A stretch of 9,487 nucleotides of DNA from Prevotellaceae bacterium UBA3646 (lineage in GTDB: Bacteria > Bacteroidota > Bacteroidia > Bacteroidales > Bacteroidaceae). Shown here piece after piece: positions 5,720 to 9,487 of the stretch. Below the pieces are notes generated by a model. That model was not told the origin of the DNA. It worked only from the letters and a program-made list of their open reading frames with translations, and made no database searches. The position numbers and the translations under genes were made by a program. The stretch is from contig DFKL01000064.1 in assembly GCA_002373535.1 (NCBI GenBank), forward strand, positions 1-9,487, given 5' to 3'. Position 1 is the stretch's first letter. Each line of letters begins with the position of its first letter.

Positions 5720-6916
5720 ATGAATTTCATTTTCATTTCGCCGCACTTTCCGGAGAATTACTGGAATTTCTGCACGGCTCTCAAGGAGAATGGTGTAAAT
5801 GTGCTTGGCATTGGCGATGCACCTTACACGGAGATTGACGAAAGGTTGCGTAATGCCCTGACGGAGTATTACCGGGTCTCGGACATGGAGGATTACGGAC
5901 AGATGTATCGTGCCGTGGCTTTCTTCGCCTCAAAGTATGGGCGTCCTGACTGGTTGGAAAGCAACAACGAATACTGGTTGGAACAGGATGCGAGGCTGAG
6001 GACAGACTTCAACATAGCAAGTGGTATTAAGTCAGACCGTGTAGACAGTATCAAGGAGAAGTCCGAAATGAAGAAATACTATGCTGCCGGAGGCATACGC
6101 ACGGCGCGCCAGATTAAGGCGAGCGAGGGATTGGAGTCTGTTCTGCACTTTGCTGACGAGGCCGGATTTCCTGTCTTTGCGAAGCCAGACGTAGGTGTAG
6201 GTGCCGGCGGTGCGCACAAGATAGGAAGCGAAAGGGAATTGCAGGACTTCTTCAGTGATACACCTATGATAGAGTCCTACGTAATAGAGGAGTTCGTAAC
6301 AGGCAATATATGTACGTATGATGCGATTATTGACTCAAAGGGCAACCCCCTGTTCGAGAGTATGTGTGTATGTCCGCCGTCTATAGCTGATATCGTCAAC
6401 TATAACCTGGACAGTACTTACTATGTGCATAGGGATATTAACGAGAACCTGCGTTTCTGGGGACGGCGCACGGTCAAGGCCTTCGGGGTGCAGAGCAGGT
6501 TCGTCCACCTGGAATTCTTCCAGCTGGACCGTGCACACAAGGGACTGGGAAACAAGGGAGACTTTGTGGCACTGGAGGTCAATATGCGTCCGGGCGGAGG
6601 ATATACCCCTGACATGATTAACTATGGACACAGTGTTAATGTGTACAAGATCTGGGCAGACATGATTGCCTTTGACAAGCGTGTAGACAATACTGTCCAG
6701 GATGACTATTTCTGTGTATATGCCGGAAGGCGTGGCAACTGCAGGTATGTCTTGAACCATGATGAAATAATTGCTAAATACCGTCAGGCTATATGTATGT
6801 CGCCGCATATAGACAAGGCTTTGGCTCCGGCCATGGGTGACCAGGCATATATCGCAAGGTTCCGTACGGAAAAGGAGAGGGACGAATTCCTGCATGATGT
6901 TTGCAACAGGGCATAG
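5720..6916 (+). CDS. ATP-grasp domain ligase
   Basis: This 398-aa cytoplasmic protein has the layout of ATP-grasp carboxylate-amine/thiol ligases (carbamoyl-phosphate-synthase-like branch), which activate a carboxylate as an acyl phosphate. An N-terminal Rossmann-like preATP-grasp domain (MNFIFISPHFPENYW to about 100) is followed by the ATP-grasp core. Visible residues are K155 in PVFAKPDVGVGAGGAH (glycine-rich loop), E190-E191 in VIEEFVTG, E265 in HLEFF, and E286 and N288 in ALEVNMRPGGGYTP, the probable magnesium ligands. A C-terminal domain of about 90 residues follows. All core residues are intact, so it should be active. The acceptor is unknown. The esterase follows 29 bp later, and an S51 peptidase diverges from it, suggesting amide or ester chemistry on a shared small molecule (inference). 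Confidence 0.87.
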   Translation: MNFIFISPHFPENYWNFCTALKENGVNVLGIGDAPYTEIDERLRNALTEYYRVSDMEDYGQMYRAVAFFASKYGRPDWLESNNEYWLEQDARLRTDFNIASGIKSDRVDSIKEKSEMKKYYAAGGIRTARQIKASEGLESVLHFADEAGFPVFAKPDVGVGAGGAHKIGSERELQDFFSDTPMIESYVIEEFVTGNICTYDAIIDSKGNPLFESMCVCPPSIADIVNYNLDSTYYVHRDINENLRFWGRRTVKAFGVQSRFVHLEFFQLDRAHKGLGNKGDFVALEVNMRPGGGYTPDMINYGHSVNVYKIWADMIAFDKRVDNTVQDDYFCVYAGRRGNCRYVLNHDEIIAKYRQAICMSPHIDKALAPAMGDQAYIARFRTEKERDEFLHDVCNRA

Positions 6917-6945
6917 GTGATTTTCTAATTTATTACGATAAGGAC

Positions 6946-7692
6946 ATGGAGGTACAATATCACAGACATTACAGCCAGTCGCTGAAACGCGACATGGAGT
7001 ACAAGACTTATGGGACAGAAGGTCATCCTGTCCTGGCTTTTCCCAGCCAGGACGGTAGGTTCTTTGACTATGAGAACTTTGGCATGATAGACGTGCTGTC
7101 CGGATGGATTGAGTCTGGCCGGCTGAGAGTCGTGTGCTGTGATGGTATAGACGGAGAGACGTGGAGTAACCGCAATGGCGATCCCAGACATCGCATAGAA
7201 CTGCATGAGCACTGGTACGACTATATTATCGAGGAACTGCTGCCCGCAGTCCGCAACGTGCCGGGCGAGACCTTTATTTCTACTGGGTGCAGTATGGGAG
7301 CCTTCCACGCGGCAAACTTCTTCTTTCGCCGGCCTGATATCTTTGATACGGTAATTGCCTTGAGTGGATTGTATCATGCCTCGTACTGGTTCCCCGGTTA
7401 CAGTGATGAACTGACGTTTATGAACTCTCCTCAGGATTTCCTGCGCGAGATGCCTGCGGACCATCCTTGGATTGACTTGTACAGGAAGTGTAGGATATAC
7501 ATATGTGTAGGTCAGGGAAAATGGGAGGATGAGCTGTTGGAGAGTACGCGCCAGCTGGACAGAGTGCTGCGCGAGAAGGGTATACCTGCTTTTGTGGACT
7601 ATTGGGGCTATGATGTGGATCACGACTGGCCATGGTGGCGCAAACAGCTGCCATACTTCATGGAAAAAGCCATGTGCGATGGTGCACAATAG
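6946..7692 (+). CDS. Esterase-family alpha/beta hydrolase
   Basis: I start this 248-aa protein at the ATG at 6946 (MEVQYHRHYSQSLKRDMEYK). An upstream TTG at 6901 would overlap the ATP-grasp gene by 16 nt and add 15 weak residues. It fits the putative esterase family (PF00756, esterase D/antigen 85-like fold). The nucleophile elbow is TGCSMGAFHA (113-122, S116), the catalytic histidine is probably H226 in DVDHDWPWWRKQLP, and the acid is probably D195 in GKWEDELL. The early YGTEGHPVLAFPSQDGR fits the first core strand and oxyanion loop. It has no signal peptide. It shares an operon with the ATP-grasp gene (29-bp gap) and converges on tcdA. It may hydrolyse or transfer the acyl product of the ligase; the family is broad and no substrate can be assigned. 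Confidence 0.87.
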   Translation: MEVQYHRHYSQSLKRDMEYKTYGTEGHPVLAFPSQDGRFFDYENFGMIDVLSGWIESGRLRVVCCDGIDGETWSNRNGDPRHRIELHEHWYDYIIEELLPAVRNVPGETFISTGCSMGAFHAANFFFRRPDIFDTVIALSGLYHASYWFPGYSDELTFMNSPQDFLREMPADHPWIDLYRKCRIYICVGQGKWEDELLESTRQLDRVLREKGIPAFVDYWGYDVDHDWPWWRKQLPYFMEKAMCDGAQ

Positions 7693-7706
7693 GTAATATA
7701 TTACCT
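7691..7706. repeat. 16-bp palindrome spanning both stop codons of convergent genes
   Basis: AGGTAATATATTACCT is a perfect inverted repeat (six-pair stem, four-base loop) that includes part of the esterase TAG stop and the whole of the tcdA TAA stop. Being symmetric, it could form a hairpin in transcripts from either side. It lacks a GC-rich stem and a U-run, so terminator function is uncertain. Confidence 0.5.
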
Positions 7707-8417
7707 TACGAGGTGCTTTAGGGCCAGACCTGAGAGGGTCATCCCGAAGATAGACGTGATGTGTACCAGACTGCCGTTGCCGTCTCCCTGGACCAGGTTG
7801 GGACACGGCGGTTCCTCACTATAGACACACTGGAACTTGTGTGCAGGAAACTGTCTGTTGCGCTTGAATCGGTTACGCAATGCCCTGGCGAGTGCGTCGC
7901 CTTGTACTTTCCAGAACTCGGCTACGCAGATTTTTGTCGGGTCAGTCCTTAATGCAGCACCCATGCTGGACAGAAGTATCGTCCGGGGGTACAGTTGGGT
8001 GGAGCGCAATATAAGGTCTGCCTTGTCAGGGACGGAATCTATGCAGTCGATAATGACGTCGTATGTGTCCAGCTGGAATTGTCCGGCGCTGTCTGGAGTA
8101 TAGCGTGCGGACAGAGCCGTGATGTCAGCCTGTGGATTTATTTCCAGAAGTCGTCTCTGCATAACCTGTGTCTTAGGCTGTCCTATGGTATTGCATGTAG
8201 CCATCAGCTGACGGTTTATGTTGGTAACACAGATGTTGTCGCTGTCTACTATCGTAAGATGCTTGAGACCTGTTCTTATCAGGCCTTCGGCACACCAGCT
8301 GCCTACACCGCCGATGCCGAAGATTATTACCTTTTTCTGGCTTAGTCTGTGCATTGCATCATTGCCCAGGATAGAGCAAGAACGGGTATATATGGCTGGT
8401 ATTGACAGGTTTTCCAT
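7701..8417 (-). CDS. tcdA: tRNA threonylcarbamoyladenosine dehydratase (TcdA/CsdL, E1-like ThiF family)
   Basis: TcdA uses ATP to cyclise N6-threonylcarbamoyladenosine at tRNA position 37 to ct6A in the cytoplasm. This 238-aa protein shows the E1-like adenylation fold: GIGGVGSW (34-41, nucleotide-binding loop), VDSDNICVTNINRQ (57-70, including the conserved Arg-Gln), VIIDCIDSVPDKADL (121-135, with the D127/K132 pair) and the late segment CVYSEEPPCP (197-206). This ordering matches E. coli TcdA rather than ThiF or MoeB, which lack the CVYS-type segment. It is shorter than the roughly 268-residue E. coli protein, mainly at the C terminus. The ATG at 8417 is the natural start. It is divergent from the RidA-like gene, each with its own TACCTTTG promoter box, and convergent with the esterase at 8-bp spacing. 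It is probably a housekeeping gene unrelated to its neighbours. Confidence 0.92.
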   Translation of the reverse strand: MENLSIPAIYTRSCSILGNDAMHRLSQKKVIIFGIGGVGSWCAEGLIRTGLKHLTIVDSDNICVTNINRQLMATCNTIGQPKTQVMQRRLLEINPQADITALSARYTPDSAGQFQLDTYDVIIDCIDSVPDKADLILRSTQLYPRTILLSSMGAALRTDPTKICVAEFWKVQGDALARALRNRFKRNRQFPAHKFQCVYSEEPPCPNLVQGDGNGSLVHITSIFGMTLSGLALKHLVR

Positions 8418-8470
8418 AGGATGTATGGGTGGAGTATGCAGTTTATGTCGTGTGTGAGTATTTTGTAATG

Positions 8471-8478
8471 CAAAGGTA
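8471..8478 (-). promoter_or_regulatory. -7 promoter box for tcdA
   Basis: TACCTTTG on the minus strand matches TAnnTTTG exactly and lies 53 nt before the tcdA ATG. No clear -33 TTTG is seen at 19-21 bp. Confidence 0.6.
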
Positions 8479-8552
8479 CTATATTTATGCAGAAATTACC
8501 ATGACAGCGTATAAATTTGTGGATGTTGGGAAGTGAAATTCCTATTTTTTAT

Positions 8553-8560
8553 TACCTTTG
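8553..8560 (+). promoter_or_regulatory. -7 promoter box for the RidA-like gene
   Basis: TACCTTTG matches TAnnTTTG exactly and lies 9 nt before the ATG at 8570, leaving room for only a very short leader. It is identical in sequence to the tcdA box in the same 152-bp divergent gap. Confidence 0.6.
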
Positions 8561-8569
8561 TGCATTAGT

Positions 8570-9487
8570 ATGGTTTACAGGACAGTGTATCTTAAGGATT
8601 TGGGGGTACGTGTTGAGATTGCCTGTTTTGCGCCTGCCGGGAAGGTGGGCGAGTGGCATGTAATGTACCATGTCGAGCCTCGTGACGAGATGTTTGCCTT
8701 GCAGGTCGGGCGTCTGCACAGGGCCGAGGCCGTACTGATGGATGGCGAGGAGATGCAGGGGGCACGTCCTGTATTGAAACGCTATTTCCTGAGTGATGCT
8801 ACGAACCAGCGACCTTATGTCGATGAAAACGGCGTTTGTACGGTATCTTATATCCAGCAGCCTCCGCTTGACGGCAGCAAGGTTGCCCTGTGGGTATACA
8901 TGCAGAGCGGTACGGATGTACATGCAGACGCCGATGACCTTGGCTCAACCGTTGTCTGCCACAATGGGTATCGCCACATATGGACTATGGGTATGACGAG
9001 TTGTCAGGGCGACAGCCACAGGCAGACGGCAGACATCCTCAATATGTATGAAAGTACTTTGAAGTCACATGGAGCCGATATTACCGACCACTGCATTCGC
9101 ACGTGGTTTTTCGTGCGTGACGTTGATACGCAATATAATGGGTTGGTAGTGGCACGGCGTAATAATTTTCAGGAAAACGGCCTTACTCCTGAGACGCATT
9201 ATATATCGTCTACCGGCATCGGTGGCAACCCTCCTGATCCGAAGGCCCTGATACAGTTCGGCTCGTATGCCATGACGGGATTTGAGCCAGGGCAGCAACG
9301 GTATCTGTATGCCTTGTCGCATCTGAACAGGACGATTGAGTATGGGGTGACCTTCGAGCGAGGTACTTTGTTGCGCTTCGGTGACCGCGAGCAGGTCTAT
9401 ATCTCCGGAACAGCCTCTATTGACAACAAGGGTCAAGTGATGCATATAGGCAATATTATCCTGCAGACGGAGCGTATGTGGGAGAAT
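8570..9487 (+). CDS. RidA/YjgF-fold protein related to FkbO/Hyg5 chorismatases (3' end beyond window)
   Basis: The frame is open from the ATG at 8570 to the last base, giving 306 residues without a stop, so the gene is incomplete at its C terminus. The second half carries RidA/YjgF-fold signatures arranged as in chorismatase-like proteins (FkbO, Hyg5, XanB2). These are TADILNMYESTL (153-164), RTWFFVRDVDTQYNGLVVAR (177-196), HYISSTGIGG (210-219) and VYISGTASIDNKGQVMHIGN (276-295). Members of the chorismatase group turn chorismate into hydroxybenzoates or dihydroxy-cyclohexadiene acids, whereas plain RidA proteins deaminate enamines. The N-terminal ~125 residues are a divergent first domain, consistent with the two-domain chorismatase architecture. 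There is no signal peptide. The catalytic C-terminal segment may lie outside the window, so the reaction cannot be fixed. Confidence 0.75.
   Translation, partial: MVYRTVYLKDLGVRVEIACFAPAGKVGEWHVMYHVEPRDEMFALQVGRLHRAEAVLMDGEEMQGARPVLKRYFLSDATNQRPYVDENGVCTVSYIQQPPLDGSKVALWVYMQSGTDVHADADDLGSTVVCHNGYRHIWTMGMTSCQGDSHRQTADILNMYESTLKSHGADITDHCIRTWFFVRDVDTQYNGLVVARRNNFQENGLTPETHYISSTGIGGNPPDPKALIQFGSYAMTGFEPGQQRYLYALSHLNRTIEYGVTFERGTLLRFGDREQVYISGTASIDNKGQVMHIGNIILQTERMWEN

Noticed and set aside
6335..6895. 186-codon minus-strand open frame
   Set aside because: It is a shadow of the ATP-grasp gene, whose catalytic residues are encoded in the opposite frame.
6901..6945. TTG start of the esterase overlapping the ATP-grasp gene
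   Set aside because: A good ATG lies at 6946 at the point where esterase-like sequence begins; the added 15 residues have no family support.
6925..7806. 293-codon minus-strand open frame
   Set aside because: It is antisense to the esterase with its intact catalytic triad and overlaps the end of tcdA in another frame; no domain is visible.
9065..9445. 126-codon minus-strand open frame
   Set aside because: It is antisense to the RidA-like gene, whose frame is open for 306 codons with recognisable motifs.

Overview
The window looks like a chromosomal segment of a Bacteroidales bacterium, most likely Prevotellaceae. The evidence is: TAnnTTTG-type promoter -7 boxes in front of several genes; almost no Shine-Dalgarno sequences; secreted proteins ending in the short 'YDLTGRKV...GIVI..GRLLIR' type of tail common in Prevotella and resembling type IX secretion (T9SS) sorting tails; and a DUF4465 protein of the kind found at Bacteroidetes corrinoid-uptake loci. 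This assignment is inferred from content, not from a marker gene.

Layout. (1) Bases 1-1497, plus strand: the C-terminal end of a polysaccharide flippase, then 4 bp later a secreted endonuclease I. (2) Bases 1506-4781, minus strand: a cobalamin (B12) riboswitch with its own promoter drives a three-gene unit made of a secreted surface protein (345 aa), a secreted DUF4465 protein (569 aa) and a 63-aa peptide gene with an unusually perfect Shine-Dalgarno. No TonB receptor, BtuG or ABC gene is present, so this is an accessory corrinoid-responsive surface operon. (3) Bases 4847-7692: an S51-family peptidase (minus) diverges from an ATP-grasp ligase plus an alpha/beta-hydrolase esterase (plus). (4) Bases 7701-8417, minus: tcdA, the tRNA t6A37 cyclising dehydratase, convergent with the esterase. 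(5) Bases 8570-9487, plus: an incomplete RidA-fold protein related to FkbO/Hyg5 chorismatases, divergent from tcdA and running off the window.

How they may work together. The riboswitch should reduce expression of the two surface proteins and the peptide when cobalamin is plentiful, so they probably capture or handle corrinoids (or serve another function needed when B12 is scarce) at the cell surface. The ATP-grasp/esterase/S51 trio combines an ATP-dependent carboxylate ligase with two serine hydrolases and may make and break a small amide or peptide; its substrate is unknown. tcdA is housekeeping tRNA modification.

The most interesting points are the B12 operon with tail-tagged, non-lipoprotein surface proteins, the riboswitch whose kissing loop can be read directly, the strong Shine-Dalgarno on the small peptide, and the ligase/hydrolase trio.
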